DNA of 64,000 nt, taken from positions 1,922,001 to 1,986,000 of the forward strand of contig NZ_CBDCBD010000003.1 in NCBI RefSeq assembly GCF_965214215.1, read 5' to 3'. Position 1 is the stretch's first letter. Every line of letters starts with the position of its first letter. A program made the translations under genes and the position numbers. The notes under the pieces are model-generated. The model was not told the origin of the DNA. It made no database searches and was given only the letters and a program-made list of their open reading frames with translations. Positions 16,723 through 28,329 of this stretch are shown in pieces. This stretch comes from Poriferisodalis sp965214215. Lineage in GTDB: Bacteria > Actinomycetota > Acidimicrobiia > Acidimicrobiales > Poriferisodalaceae.

Positions 16723-18186
16723 ATGTCCGAAAGCAGCGAGCATCCGCCGACGCACTCCGGCTCCGGTTCCGATGATCCGGCGATCACTGGCGATCCCTTG
16801 GGAATCACCCGACCACTCGTGAACTTCGAATCCGACGACGACACTGCATCGGCTGAGCCAGCCGCGCCGAGGTCGCCTTCCGCATCCGGTGCCGCGGCCG
16901 CAGAGTCAGAGCGTCGCGGGGGCTCCCGCCTGTTCCCGCAGCTGCCCGACGACCCACGACTGGCCAGCGATGCTCCGGCGGCTGCCGAAGAAGGCGCCGA
17001 CGCCGGTTATGAACCACTCTTCGACGCTCCCGAGGACGCGCCGCTGGCTTCACCGGCCGACCCCGCGCCAGCGCCAGCGGACCGGGCGCCAGCTCCCGCG
17101 GACATGACATCAACGCCGGCCGGAGCGCCGGCGGTGCCAGTCGCCCAGGCTGCTGCGGCATCCGTGCCGGTCGCGGCGGCCGCAACTCCTACCGAAGTAC
17201 CGTCGGAGACCGGCGCGTCGACATCTGAACCTGATCGCTTCGCTCAATGGGCCCGGCTCGATGCGTCCGCATCGCATTGGCGCGAGGGAAGCCAGGACTA
17301 CGAGGAGCGTGGAGTCGTGAGCGACGAAGCCCGGACCATGTTGCACAACGGTCCCGCCGAGGCCGGCCGCACCGGTCGCAATCTGCCCGCTGCCATCGCC
17401 GTCGGTGCAGCGCTGGCCGCGCTGTTCTTTGGCGCGCTCCGGGTGGGCGAAGCAGCCACCGTTGCGCTCATCGTCATCGTGCTGGTGCTGGCGGCAGCGG
17501 AGTTCTACCGGGCCGCCCGACCGCTCGGCTACCGGCCGGCAACGTTGGCAGGCCTCGTCGGAGTCGGCGGCTTGTCGGTCGCTGTGCACCTGCGGGGTGT
17601 CGAGGCCTATCCCATCGTGCTGGCTGTCTCTGCGATGACCGTCTTTTGTTGGTTCCTGCTCGGCGTCGAGCGAGATCATCCCACCGCGAACTTGGCCATC
17701 ACGATGCTCGGACTGCTGTGGGTCGGCGGCTTGGGATCGTTCGCCGCGCTGATCTTGCGCGAGCCCAATGGCGACTCCATGCTGATCGGTGCCGTGATCG
17801 GGACCGTCGTCTATGACGTCGGCGGCTATGTGGTCGGCCGAACGACAGGCCAAAGTCGCCTCGCTCCGCGGATCAGCCCCAACAAGACTCACGAGGGGCT
17901 CATCGGGGGCATCGTGCTGTCAGTCGTGATCACCACGCTCGTGCTGAATCGCTTCCCCGGTGTGTTCCCGTGGACGGGAAGCCTGCTTGACGCGCTGTGG
18001 CTGAGTCTCGCCGTCGCGTTCGCGGCGCCGCTCGGGGATCTGACTCAGTCGATGGTCAAGCGCGATGTGGCCATCAAGGACATGGGCAGCCTGCTGCCCG
18101 GTCACGGCGGCGTCTTTGATCGCTTCGATGCGCTGCTCTTTGCCTTGCCGGCGGCCTATTTCGCCGGCACGTACGTCGCCGGCTAG
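16723..18186 (+). CDS. cdsA: Phosphatidate cytidylyltransferase with long N-terminal extension
   Basis: Makes CDP-diacylglycerol, the precursor of all phospholipids. The membrane domain starts near residue 220 and has about eight hydrophobic helices; the family signature MVKRDVAIKDMGSLLPGHGG is complete near residue 447, followed by VFDRFDALLFALP. The first 215 residues are a low-complexity Ala/Pro/Asp/Glu/Ser region with no fold I recognise, making the protein (487) nearly twice the usual 270-300. ATG with GAAGGTAG upstream. Confidence 0.93.
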   Translation: MSESSEHPPTHSGSGSDDPAITGDPLGITRPLVNFESDDDTASAEPAAPRSPSASGAAAAESERRGGSRLFPQLPDDPRLASDAPAAAEEGADAGYEPLFDAPEDAPLASPADPAPAPADRAPAPADMTSTPAGAPAVPVAQAAAASVPVAAAATPTEVPSETGASTSEPDRFAQWARLDASASHWREGSQDYEERGVVSDEARTMLHNGPAEAGRTGRNLPAAIAVGAALAALFFGALRVGEAATVALIVIVLVLAAAEFYRAARPLGYRPATLAGLVGVGGLSVAVHLRGVEAYPIVLAVSAMTVFCWFLLGVERDHPTANLAITMLGLLWVGGLGSFAALILREPNGDSMLIGAVIGTVVYDVGGYVVGRTTGQSRLAPRISPNKTHEGLIGGIVLSVVITTLVLNRFPGVFPWTGSLLDALWLSLAVAFAAPLGDLTQSMVKRDVAIKDMGSLLPGHGGVFDRFDALLFALPAAYFAGTYVAG

Positions 18187-18190
18187 ACCC

Positions 18191-19345
18191 ATGGGCGCGA
18201 CGACCGTCGCGGTGCTCGGTTCGACGGGTTCGATCGGCACCCAGACGCTGGAGGTAATGCGCGCAGAGCCGGGCCGATTCCGAGCGATCGCGCTTGCCGC
18301 CAACAGCTCGGTCAGCGAACTCGCCGCTCAGGCCGCTGAATTCGCACCGGCAGCCGTCGGCATCGGCGATCCCGAGCTCGTGGGGGAGCTGCGGGCGGCA
18401 CTGCCTGCCGGCATCGAGGTGCTTGGGGGCCGTGATGCATTTGCCGATCTCGCAGCCATCGCCGACGTCGTGGTGAATGGTGTCGTGGGATTCGCCGGCC
18501 TGGGTGTCACGCTGTCGGCACTTCGGGCCGGGCGCCGGCTCGCGTTGGCGAACAAGGAGAGCCTCATTGCGGCGGGGCCGCTGGTGCAGCCCTTGCGAAC
18601 CGTGCCAGGAGCCGAGCTCATTCCGGTTGACAGCGAGCACAGCGCCCTGCACCAGTGTCTCGCCGGACAAACGGCGTCTCCCGAGCGGCTGATTCTCACC
18701 GGCAGCGGCGGGCCGTTCCGTGGCCGCGACGCCGCCGGATTGCGCGAGGCAACCGTCGCTGACGCCTTGGCACATCCGACGTGGTCCATGGGTCCCAAGA
18801 TCACGGTCGATTCGTCGACACTCATGAACAAGGGCCTCGAGGTCATCGAGGCTCACGAGTTGTTCGGCGTGGATTACGACCGGATCGAGGTGGTCATCCA
18901 GCCGCAGTCGGTAATCCACTCGATGGTGACCTTTGCCGACGGCAGCACCATGGCGCAGCTCTCCTTGCCAGACATGCGGTTGCCCATCGGCTACGCCTTG
19001 GCATACCCCGAGCGCATCGGGACGCCGTTCGGCGCCGTCGACTGGTCGACGATCGGCGCGCTCGAATTCGAAATGCCCGACACCGAGACATTCGGATGCC
19101 TGCGCTTGGCGTACGACGCGGGGCGGGCAGGCGGCACCGCGCCCGCCTGGCTGAATGGGGCCAACGAGCAGGCCGTGGGCGCGTTCTTGGAGGGCCAACT
19201 GCGTTGGCACGAGATCGAACGCGTGATCGACCAAGCGATGCAGCATCACGATGGAGCATCTGCGGACAGCGTGGAGGCAGTCATCGCAGCGGATCAGCAG
19301 GGACGCCGCCATGTGGCTGACGCAGTGATCGGTCGAGTTCCATGA
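18191..19345 (+). CDS. dxr: 1-deoxy-D-xylulose 5-phosphate reductoisomerase
   Basis: Second step of the MEP isoprenoid pathway, DXP to MEP with NADPH. NADPH motif AVLGSTGSIGTQTLEV at the N-terminus, LANKESLIAAGPLV, VDSEHSALHQCL (metal site), TGSGGPFRG, and DSSTLMNKGLEVIEAHELF. 384 residues. ATG at 18191, 4 nt after cdsA. ispG lies two genes on, so two MEP enzymes flank rseP, a common actinobacterial order. Confidence 0.96.
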   Translation: MGATTVAVLGSTGSIGTQTLEVMRAEPGRFRAIALAANSSVSELAAQAAEFAPAAVGIGDPELVGELRAALPAGIEVLGGRDAFADLAAIADVVVNGVVGFAGLGVTLSALRAGRRLALANKESLIAAGPLVQPLRTVPGAELIPVDSEHSALHQCLAGQTASPERLILTGSGGPFRGRDAAGLREATVADALAHPTWSMGPKITVDSSTLMNKGLEVIEAHELFGVDYDRIEVVIQPQSVIHSMVTFADGSTMAQLSLPDMRLPIGYALAYPERIGTPFGAVDWSTIGALEFEMPDTETFGCLRLAYDAGRAGGTAPAWLNGANEQAVGAFLEGQLRWHEIERVIDQAMQHHDGASADSVEAVIAADQQGRRHVADAVIGRVP

Positions 19346-20583
19346 GGGGCCACGCGGACGAGCCGCACACCCCGACGCCCGGCATGGCTGCACGCACCGC
19401 CGGCTGGGTTTCCGCATTCGTGGTGCTGGCGTTGTTGGCGTGGAGCTACCCCTCCGCTGTCGGTGCCGCGACGGTGCTCGCCGGTGTGCTGTTCATGCAC
19501 GAGTTCGGCCACTTCGCGGCTGCTCGCGCGGTCGGGATGAAGGCCACCGACTTCTTCTTGGGCTTCGGCCCGCGGCTGTGGAGCTTTCGCCGGGGCGAGA
19601 CGACCTACGGCCTGCGGGCGCTGCCGCTGGGCGCCTACGTGCGCGTCATCGGCATGTCGAGCAGCGATTCCGTCGAACCGGGCGATGAGCACCGGGCGTA
19701 CCGGAACAAGAGCTACCCCCGCCGCCTGCTGGTTGTGAGCGCGGGTTCGCTCATGCACCTGATGATGGCGCTGGTCGCCTTTGTGGCACTGCATGCAGTG
19801 CTCGGCGCGCCGGTCCTCGAAGAGGACCGTTGGCAGGTTGCCGAGGTGATGAGCCAGCGAGACGGGGTGGCACTTCCCGCCGTCTCCGCGGGAATTTCCG
19901 CAGGCGATCGCATTGTGGGCGTCAACGGCACCCTCACCGAGGACTGGAGTGTGTTTGTGTCCGAGGTGCAGGCCCGGCCAGGCGAGCGGGTGCTGCTCGA
20001 GATCGAACGAGACGGGACGCTCCTCGATCTGGAAACGACGCTGGCCGCCGATCCCGAAACAGGACGCGGACTGCTGGGAGTACGCGCCGGGCAGGCGATC
20101 ACCTATGAGACCGCCGGCCTGCCCACAGCGATTGTCCGAGGATTCGCCGACCTCTCAGGAGCGATCGCCGATTCGGTGCGCGGCATCTGGTCGCTGTTCG
20201 CCAACTTCGGCGACGTGGTTGACCGAATCGTGTCGCCGCCCGGTGATCCATCTGCCAACGAGAACCTGGGCATGCGGCCATTGAGCGTCTTCGGCATCGT
20301 CGACCTGGCTTCGGACTCCTCGTGGGGTTGGTCCGAGCGGGCGCTGATGTTTGCGATGGTCAATGTCTTCCTCGGTGTGTTCAACATGTTGCCGGTGCCG
20401 CCCTTCGACGGGGGCCATGTGGCAATTGCAACCTATGAACGCTGGCGCGAGCGCGGGGGACGCGGCCGTTACCTGAGCGATCCCCGGGCGTTGGCACCCG
20501 TGGTGGCCGTCGTGGTGACCGCCCTCGTCCTGCTGGCGGTCGGCCTGCTCTACCTCGACATCGCCAACCCAATCGATCTGTGA
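19342..20583 (+). CDS. rseP: Site-2 membrane metalloprotease (RseP family)
   Basis: Intramembrane zinc protease that cleaves anti-sigma factors or signal-peptide remnants. HEFGH in the second hydrophobic segment (about residue 53), a PDZ domain near residues 160-260 (AGISAGDRIVGVNG), then NMLPVPPFDGGH near residue 347 giving the third metal ligand. Four membrane segments. The ATG overlaps the dxr stop by 4 nt (ATGA). Confidence 0.94.
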   Translation: MRGHADEPHTPTPGMAARTAGWVSAFVVLALLAWSYPSAVGAATVLAGVLFMHEFGHFAAARAVGMKATDFFLGFGPRLWSFRRGETTYGLRALPLGAYVRVIGMSSSDSVEPGDEHRAYRNKSYPRRLLVVSAGSLMHLMMALVAFVALHAVLGAPVLEEDRWQVAEVMSQRDGVALPAVSAGISAGDRIVGVNGTLTEDWSVFVSEVQARPGERVLLEIERDGTLLDLETTLAADPETGRGLLGVRAGQAITYETAGLPTAIVRGFADLSGAIADSVRGIWSLFANFGDVVDRIVSPPGDPSANENLGMRPLSVFGIVDLASDSSWGWSERALMFAMVNVFLGVFNMLPVPPFDGGHVAIATYERWRERGGRGRYLSDPRALAPVVAVVVTALVLLAVGLLYLDIANPIDL

Positions 20584-20596
20584 GCCCATCAGCCCC

Positions 20597-21808
20597 ATGA
20601 CCAGTTTCGCCAGCTACCCCCGTCGGCATACCCGGCAGGTGCTTGTCGGATCGGTCGCCGTCGGCGGCGGGGCACCCATCTCGGTGCAGTCGATGACCAC
20701 CACCAAGACCTCCGACGTCGAGGGCACCCTCACCCAGATCTACGCACTGGCTGGCGCTGGCGCCGACATCGTGCGCTGCACGGCGAACGACCTCGCAGCC
20801 GTCGAGGCGCTCGCGCACATCGTGCCCCGCTCGCCAGTGCCCCTCGTGGCCGACGTCCATTTTCAGTACCGGCTGGCGCTGGCAGCTCTCGATGCCGGAG
20901 TGGCCTGCCTGCGGCTGAATCCAGGCAATATCCGCAAGCCCGACCAGATACGCGCCGTGGCGTCAGGGGCTCGGGATCGTGGCGTCCCCATCCGTATCGG
21001 CGTCAACGGCGGCTCCCTCGATCCCGACATCGAGGCGCGCTATGGCATGACCCCGACCGCATTGGTCGAATCGGCCAAACGAGAACTCGGCTACTTCACC
21101 GAGGTGGGATTCGACGACGTCAAGATCTCGGTCAAGGCCAGCGATGTGACGCTGATGGTGGAGTCCTACCGGATGCTCGCCGACGAGGTCGATTTCCCGC
21201 TGCACCTCGGCGTAACGGAAGCCGGCCCCCCTCCTGCCGGCTTGGTGAAATCGACCGCGGGCATCGCAACCCTGCTCAATGAAGGCATCGGTGACACGAT
21301 CCGTTACAGCCTGACAGCCGATCCGGTCCAAGAGGCCAAGGCCGGCCAGCAATTGCTCCAGGCGTTGGGTCTGCGGGAGCGTTCGGGCACTGATCTCGTT
21401 GCGTGCCCGTCATGCGGCCGGGCCGAAGTGGACGTCATTTCGGTAGCCGAGGAAGCCCAGGCGGCCTTTGAACAGCTCGACTTGGCGGTGCAAGTGGCGG
21501 TGATGGGCTGCGTGGTGAACGGGCCGGGTGAGGCCCGCAGTGCCGACCTGGGGATCGCCGCAGGCCGCTCGCGCGGCCATCTCTTCGTCAAGGGCCAAGT
21601 CGTGTCGGTGGTGCCCGAGGACGAGATGGTCGCGGCCTTGGTGAGCTGGGCCAAGATTGTGGCAGCCGACGGCGTGGAAGCCGCCCTCGCCAGGGCGGAG
21701 GCCGGCGCTGCCGCAGCGGCTGCAGCCGACCGCGCAGCGCTGGTGAGCGAGCAGGGTGACGACGTCAATGACGCCGCTGAGCGCGTCGCCCTCATCCGGC
21801 GACGGTGA
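20597..21808 (+). CDS. ispG: 4-hydroxy-3-methylbut-2-enyl diphosphate synthase IspG
   Basis: Iron-sulfur enzyme of the MEP pathway (MEcPP to HMBPP). The TIM-barrel part opens with VGSVAVGGGAPISVQSMTT. [4Fe-4S] ligands are visible in ACPSCGRAEVD (Cys near 270 and 273) and GCVVNGPGEA (Cys near 305), with the glutamate of the cluster region in GEARSADLG. 403 residues with an Ala-rich C-terminus. Confidence 0.96.
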   Translation: MTSFASYPRRHTRQVLVGSVAVGGGAPISVQSMTTTKTSDVEGTLTQIYALAGAGADIVRCTANDLAAVEALAHIVPRSPVPLVADVHFQYRLALAALDAGVACLRLNPGNIRKPDQIRAVASGARDRGVPIRIGVNGGSLDPDIEARYGMTPTALVESAKRELGYFTEVGFDDVKISVKASDVTLMVESYRMLADEVDFPLHLGVTEAGPPPAGLVKSTAGIATLLNEGIGDTIRYSLTADPVQEAKAGQQLLQALGLRERSGTDLVACPSCGRAEVDVISVAEEAQAAFEQLDLAVQVAVMGCVVNGPGEARSADLGIAAGRSRGHLFVKGQVVSVVPEDEMVAALVSWAKIVAADGVEAALARAEAGAAAAAAADRAALVSEQGDDVNDAAERVALIRRR

Positions 21809-21850
21809 CGGTGAGCAGATCCGCCGGCGCGCCCAAATCTCCTTCGCTGG

Positions 21851-21856
21851 TAGCCT
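21851..21856 (+). promoter_or_regulatory. Putative -10 box for rimP-nusA-infB
   Basis: TAGCCT in the 175-nt ispG-rimP gap. A start near 21863 would leave a leader of about 120 nt; no riboswitch or clear hairpin was recognised in it. Confidence 0.35.
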
Positions 21857-21983
21857 CGACCGCGCAGGACAGTTTCGGCTGGTCGTGGGCTCTGCGCACG
21901 CGCCCTTGCAGTTCGATTGCAAGCGCTCATTCCGCAGGCACAGCCCCGACCGCAGCTGAGGCGACGCGGACAGGGAGGTTGCG

Positions 21984-22604
21984 ATGACTTACACCGCGGC
22001 GGCCTCGCGCGCCTCTGAAAGCACCCACCCCTCCGAGATTGCGAAACTCGCCGGCCCTGTTGCCGCCGAAGCCGGCTGCGTCCTCTATGAGGTGCAGTGG
22101 CGAGGCGGAACTCTGGTCGTTCTGGCCTCGGCGGCGGGTGGAAACGCCATCGGCGTCGATGCTCTCAGCCAGCTGAGCCGCCGGCTTTCCGCGGCGCTCG
22201 ACGCGGCCGACATGATCGATGGTCGCTACGTGCTCGAGGTGTCCAGTCCCGGACTCGAGCGCAGCCTGCACCGTCCGGAACACTTTTCGGGCGCTGTCGG
22301 CGAGCGGGCGGTGATCCGCACGAACGGGCCGCTGCGCCAGCGCATCGTCGGCGAGATTCTGAGCGCCGACAGCGCTGCTGTCTCGATCTGCATCGAGGAG
22401 ATGTCCGCACATCCTTCGGGTCATTCCGAGGCCCAGCCGGCGGTCGGCCAGAAGCTGTCGGTGCCGTTCGGCGACATTGCCAAGGCCCGCACGACATTCG
22501 AATGGGGCTCGCAGCCCAGGCGCGGCTCGGGTTCGGGTAATGCGCCGCGCGCTCAGCGAGGCCAGACACCACGCCAGACATCGAGAGAAGGGCAGCGACG
22601 ATGA
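21984..22604 (+). CDS. rimP: Ribosome maturation factor RimP
   Basis: Needed for 30S assembly around S12/S9. Motifs: LAGPVAAEAGCVLYEVQW, LSRRLSAALDAAD and YVLEVSSPGLERSLHRPEHF. The C-terminal SH3-like part ends near residue 170 and is followed by a basic Gly/Ser/Arg tail. ATG with GGGAGG. Its stop overlaps nusA by 4 nt. Confidence 0.93.
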   Translation: MTYTAAASRASESTHPSEIAKLAGPVAAEAGCVLYEVQWRGGTLVVLASAAGGNAIGVDALSQLSRRLSAALDAADMIDGRYVLEVSSPGLERSLHRPEHFSGAVGERAVIRTNGPLRQRIVGEILSADSAAVSICIEEMSAHPSGHSEAQPAVGQKLSVPFGDIAKARTTFEWGSQPRRGSGSGNAPRAQRGQTPRQTSREGQRR

Positions 22605-23863
22605 GCGACGCAGCAACACTCGACAGCCGAGAGATCATGGAAGCGCTTCAGGCACTCGCCATTGAGAAGGGCATGACCGTTGATGTGCTGCTCGAGGCGG
22701 TCGCGAACGGCCTTGAATCGGCCTATAAGCGCCGGGAGGGCGCCGCTGAGCAGGCCTACGTAGAAATCGACGAGTCGTTCAACATCACGGTCTACGCGCA
22801 GGAGGTCGACGAGCTCGGCAATGTCCTGCGGGAATGGGACGACACCCCCCATGACCTCGGGCGGATCGTGGCCCAGACCGTCCGTCAGGTGCTCAATCAG
22901 CGCATCCGCGAAGTCGAGCGCGACATGAAATACGACGAGTACGCCGGACGCGAGGGCGACATCGTCACGGGCATCATCCAGCAGAACGACGCTCGCTACA
23001 CCCTGCTCGACCTGGGTCGCGTCGAGGCGCTGCTCCCTCAGTCCGAGCAAGTGCCCTATGAGCGGCCCGAGCCAAACAGCCGCCTCAAGGCGTACATCGT
23101 CGAAGTGCGCAAGACCGCCAAGGGGCCGCAGATCGTCGTGTCGCGCACACATCCAGGATTGATCCGCGAGCTGTTCAAGCTGGAGGTTCCCGAGATCTCC
23201 GACGGCGTCGTCGAATTGAAGGCATGTGCGCGCGAGCCCGGCCACCGCACCAAGATCGCCGTCTGGTCGAATGATCCCAATATCGATCCGGTCGGGGCAT
23301 GCGTGGGTGCGCGCGGCAGCCGGGTCCGACAGGTCGTGAACGAGCTGCGGGGCGAGAAGATTGACATCGTCCCGTTCTCCGACGACCTGCATGACTTCGT
23401 GGCCAAAGCGTTGTCACCGGCTCGCGTCCGGGAGGTCCGCTTTCACTCCGAAGAGGGCGTCGCAGAAGTCGTCGTGCCCGACCATCAACTGTCGCTGGCC
23501 ATCGGCCGCGAAGGTCAGAACGCGCGCTTAGCGGCCCGGCTGACTGGTTGGCGCATCGATATCAAGAGCGAAACGCAGATCGCCGAGGAGGAGGCCGGCT
23601 ACTCGGGAGAGGAGTGGGCCGAAGGAGAGTGGGTCACCGACGCCCAGACAGGCGAGCAGACCTGGGTGCCTGCGGACGGCAGCGAGGCAATCACCGCAGG
23701 CCAGTGGTCTGAAGCGGTCACTGAGCAGCACGATGCCGACGAGACCTCCGCTGATGTTCCGCAGGCCTCCGGCGACGAGACGGCCAGCGACGGCACGGAC
23801 GAGACCCCCGCAGAGGCCCACACCGACCCCAGTACCCTTCCATCGGACTCGACGACGCCTTGA
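22601..23863 (+). CDS. nusA: Transcription termination/antitermination protein NusA
   Basis: RNA polymerase-associated elongation factor. N-terminal domain at residues 1-130 (IMEALQALAIEKGMTVDVLL), S1 domain (GDIVTGIIQQNDARYTLLDL), then two KH domains with IGREGQNARLAARLTGWRIDI near residue 305. The last 75 residues are acidic and Thr/Ala-rich. ATG overlaps the rimP stop (ATGA). The small YlxR gene usually found next is missing. Confidence 0.96.
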   Translation: MSDAATLDSREIMEALQALAIEKGMTVDVLLEAVANGLESAYKRREGAAEQAYVEIDESFNITVYAQEVDELGNVLREWDDTPHDLGRIVAQTVRQVLNQRIREVERDMKYDEYAGREGDIVTGIIQQNDARYTLLDLGRVEALLPQSEQVPYERPEPNSRLKAYIVEVRKTAKGPQIVVSRTHPGLIRELFKLEVPEISDGVVELKACAREPGHRTKIAVWSNDPNIDPVGACVGARGSRVRQVVNELRGEKIDIVPFSDDLHDFVAKALSPARVREVRFHSEEGVAEVVVPDHQLSLAIGREGQNARLAARLTGWRIDIKSETQIAEEEAGYSGEEWAEGEWVTDAQTGEQTWVPADGSEAITAGQWSEAVTEQHDADETSADVPQASGDETASDGTDETPAEAHTDPSTLPSDSTTP

Positions 23864-23962
23864 GGCCGATGGCCCGTCTCGTCGCGTCCCCGTTTCATTC
23901 CCTGAGCCCCGCCGGGCACCCCATCAACTCTCGACAGCTCTCCAGACAGAAAGACCGACCGC

Positions 23963-26848
<2,886 letters not shown>

Positions 26849-26863
26849 CGGAGCACATATCCG

Positions 26864-27307
26864 ATGTCACGTCGCTCCGGCCGCCGGCGGCGTTCGATGC
26901 CCGCCGCGCACCCCTACGAGCGGACCGATCGCGTCGCGCAGCTCGTGCGCGGCGTGGTCGCCTCGGAGATGGAGCGGCTCGACGAGGCGTTCGACGGCAT
27001 CGTCATCACCGGGGTGGATGTCGATCGTGAGCTGAGCGCCGCGGTCGTGCACTACGACGTGCGTGATCAGGAATCCGATGAAACCGCAGCTGCAGCCTTC
27101 GAAACCCACCACCACCGTCTCCAACGAGCCTTGGGCACGGCTACCAGCTTGAGGCGCACGCCTGCGCTTCGCTTCCGCCGGGACCGGGGAGTGATCGAGG
27201 CCGAGCGAATCGAAGACCTGCTGGCTGCACTGTCGGACCCCCAGCCTGAATCGCCGCCCTCAGACCCGCGTTTGGACACTGCCGCAGAGCGGGACGAGGG
27301 GTCCTGA
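26864..27307 (+). CDS. rbfA: 30S ribosome-binding factor RbfA
   Basis: Cold-adaptation 30S maturation factor. KH-like core: ERTDRVAQLVRGVVASEMER, GIVITGVDVDRELSAAVVHY, and LRRTPALRFRRDRGV at the end of the fold. An acidic tail follows. ATG 15 nt after infB. Confidence 0.92.
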   Translation: MSRRSGRRRRSMPAAHPYERTDRVAQLVRGVVASEMERLDEAFDGIVITGVDVDRELSAAVVHYDVRDQESDETAAAAFETHHHRLQRALGTATSLRRTPALRFRRDRGVIEAERIEDLLAALSDPQPESPPSDPRLDTAAERDEGS

Positions 27308-27312
27308 CGGCC

Positions 27313-28191
27313 GTGGCGCGACGACGCCCCGCGACCACCCATGGCACCGTCATCGTCGACAAACCGCCCGGTCCCACGTCCCATGACGTGGTGGCCATGC
27401 TGCGGCGTCGCTTCGGGGAGCGACGCATCGGCCACGCCGGCACGCTCGACCCGTCCGCGACGGGCGTCCTCGTCGTCGGCATCGGCAATGCGACCCGCCT
27501 GCTGCGATTCGCCACTGCAGGCCGTAAGAGTTACGAGTGCGAGATCGTGTTCGGGGTGGCGACCAGCACACTCGACGCCGCCGGCGAGACGATCGAGACC
27601 TGGAACATGGATCTCGATCCGAGTGAAGTTGCCCGCGTGGCGAAAGGTTTCGTCGGCACCATCTCGCAGCTGCCGCCGATGGTGTCTGCGGTTCGCGTCG
27701 GCGGCCGTCGCCTGCACGAGATCGCCCGCTCCGGGCAGACCGCGGAACGCGAACCGCGTGTTGTGGAGGTCTACGGCTTCGAGGTGGCGGCCACCCAGGA
27801 TCCGCGGGTCTACCGGGCCTCGGTCGACTGTTCGGCCGGCACCTATGTGAGAACGCTCGGCGCCGATGTGGGAAGTGCGCTGGGAGGGGGCGCACACATC
27901 CGGGCGTTGCGACGCACGCGCAGCGGTACGTTCTCGCTGCCCGAGGCCGAGTCTCCCGCCGATGCTGTGCTGCGACCACCTGGTGAACTGGTGCGAGATC
28001 TGTCTCAGCTCCACCTGTCCGACGACGAAACAGCTCAGGCCCGCCAAGGCGCTCACTTAGCCGCTCGTCGCTACGAAGGCCACGGCCCTTGGGCGCTGTT
28101 CGATGCCGCCGGGGGACTCGTGGCGGTGCATGAACGCACCGACGGCCGCCTGCGCGCCACGGTCCTGCCGTCTTCGGACTCGAGCCAGTAA
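27313..28191 (+). CDS. truB: tRNA pseudouridine(55) synthase TruB
   Basis: Makes psi55 in the T-arm of tRNAs. VIVDKPPGPTSHDVV, then the catalytic aspartate in GHAGTLDPSATGVLV, ATRLLRF, KSYECEIVFG, and CSAGTYVRTLGADVG. 292 residues with a PUA-like C-terminal part. GTG start 5 nt after rbfA. Confidence 0.95.
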   Translation: MARRRPATTHGTVIVDKPPGPTSHDVVAMLRRRFGERRIGHAGTLDPSATGVLVVGIGNATRLLRFATAGRKSYECEIVFGVATSTLDAAGETIETWNMDLDPSEVARVAKGFVGTISQLPPMVSAVRVGGRRLHEIARSGQTAEREPRVVEVYGFEVAATQDPRVYRASVDCSAGTYVRTLGADVGSALGGGAHIRALRRTRSGTFSLPEAESPADAVLRPPGELVRDLSQLHLSDDETAQARQGAHLAARRYEGHGPWALFDAAGGLVAVHERTDGRLRATVLPSSDSSQ

Positions 28192-28208
28192 GCACAGATG
28201 CCATAGCG

Positions 28209-28281
28209 GTGGAGGCGGCAGGGGACTCTGCGACGTTGCGACCCGCCGGATCGCTGGAGCAGAGGGTTCTGCCGCCTCCAC
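28209..28281 (+). promoter_or_regulatory. Long interrupted stem-loop between truB and ribF
   Basis: Perfect 13-bp outer stem GTGGAGGCGGCAG (28209-28221) with CTGCCGCCTCCAC (28269-28281). Inside it sit a 6-bp stem CTCTGC/GCAGAG and a 4-bp stem GCGA/TCGC around a 9-nt loop. No T-run follows. It may end the infB-truB transcript or be a small cruciform element; the 3' arm shares a 17-mer with the region downstream of ribF. Confidence 0.7.
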
Positions 28282-28316
28282 AGCGGGCGCACCTAGTCGC
28301 AGAAGTCTGTCGTGAG

Positions 28317-28322
28317 TAGCGT
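28317..28322 (+). promoter_or_regulatory. Putative leaderless promoter -10 of ribF
   Basis: TAGCGT, then 7 nt, then ATG 28330. It overlaps the alternative upstream GTG at 28312, which argues that GTG is not used. Confidence 0.55.
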
Positions 28323-28329
28323 TGCACCC

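Noticed and set aside
28282..28329. FMN riboswitch before ribF
   Set aside because: The conserved FMN-aptamer blocks are absent, and the putative promoter leaves no leader to hold one.
28312..28329. GTG 28312 as ribF start
   Set aside because: It overlaps the -10 box TAGCGT, and the extra six residues are not conserved.
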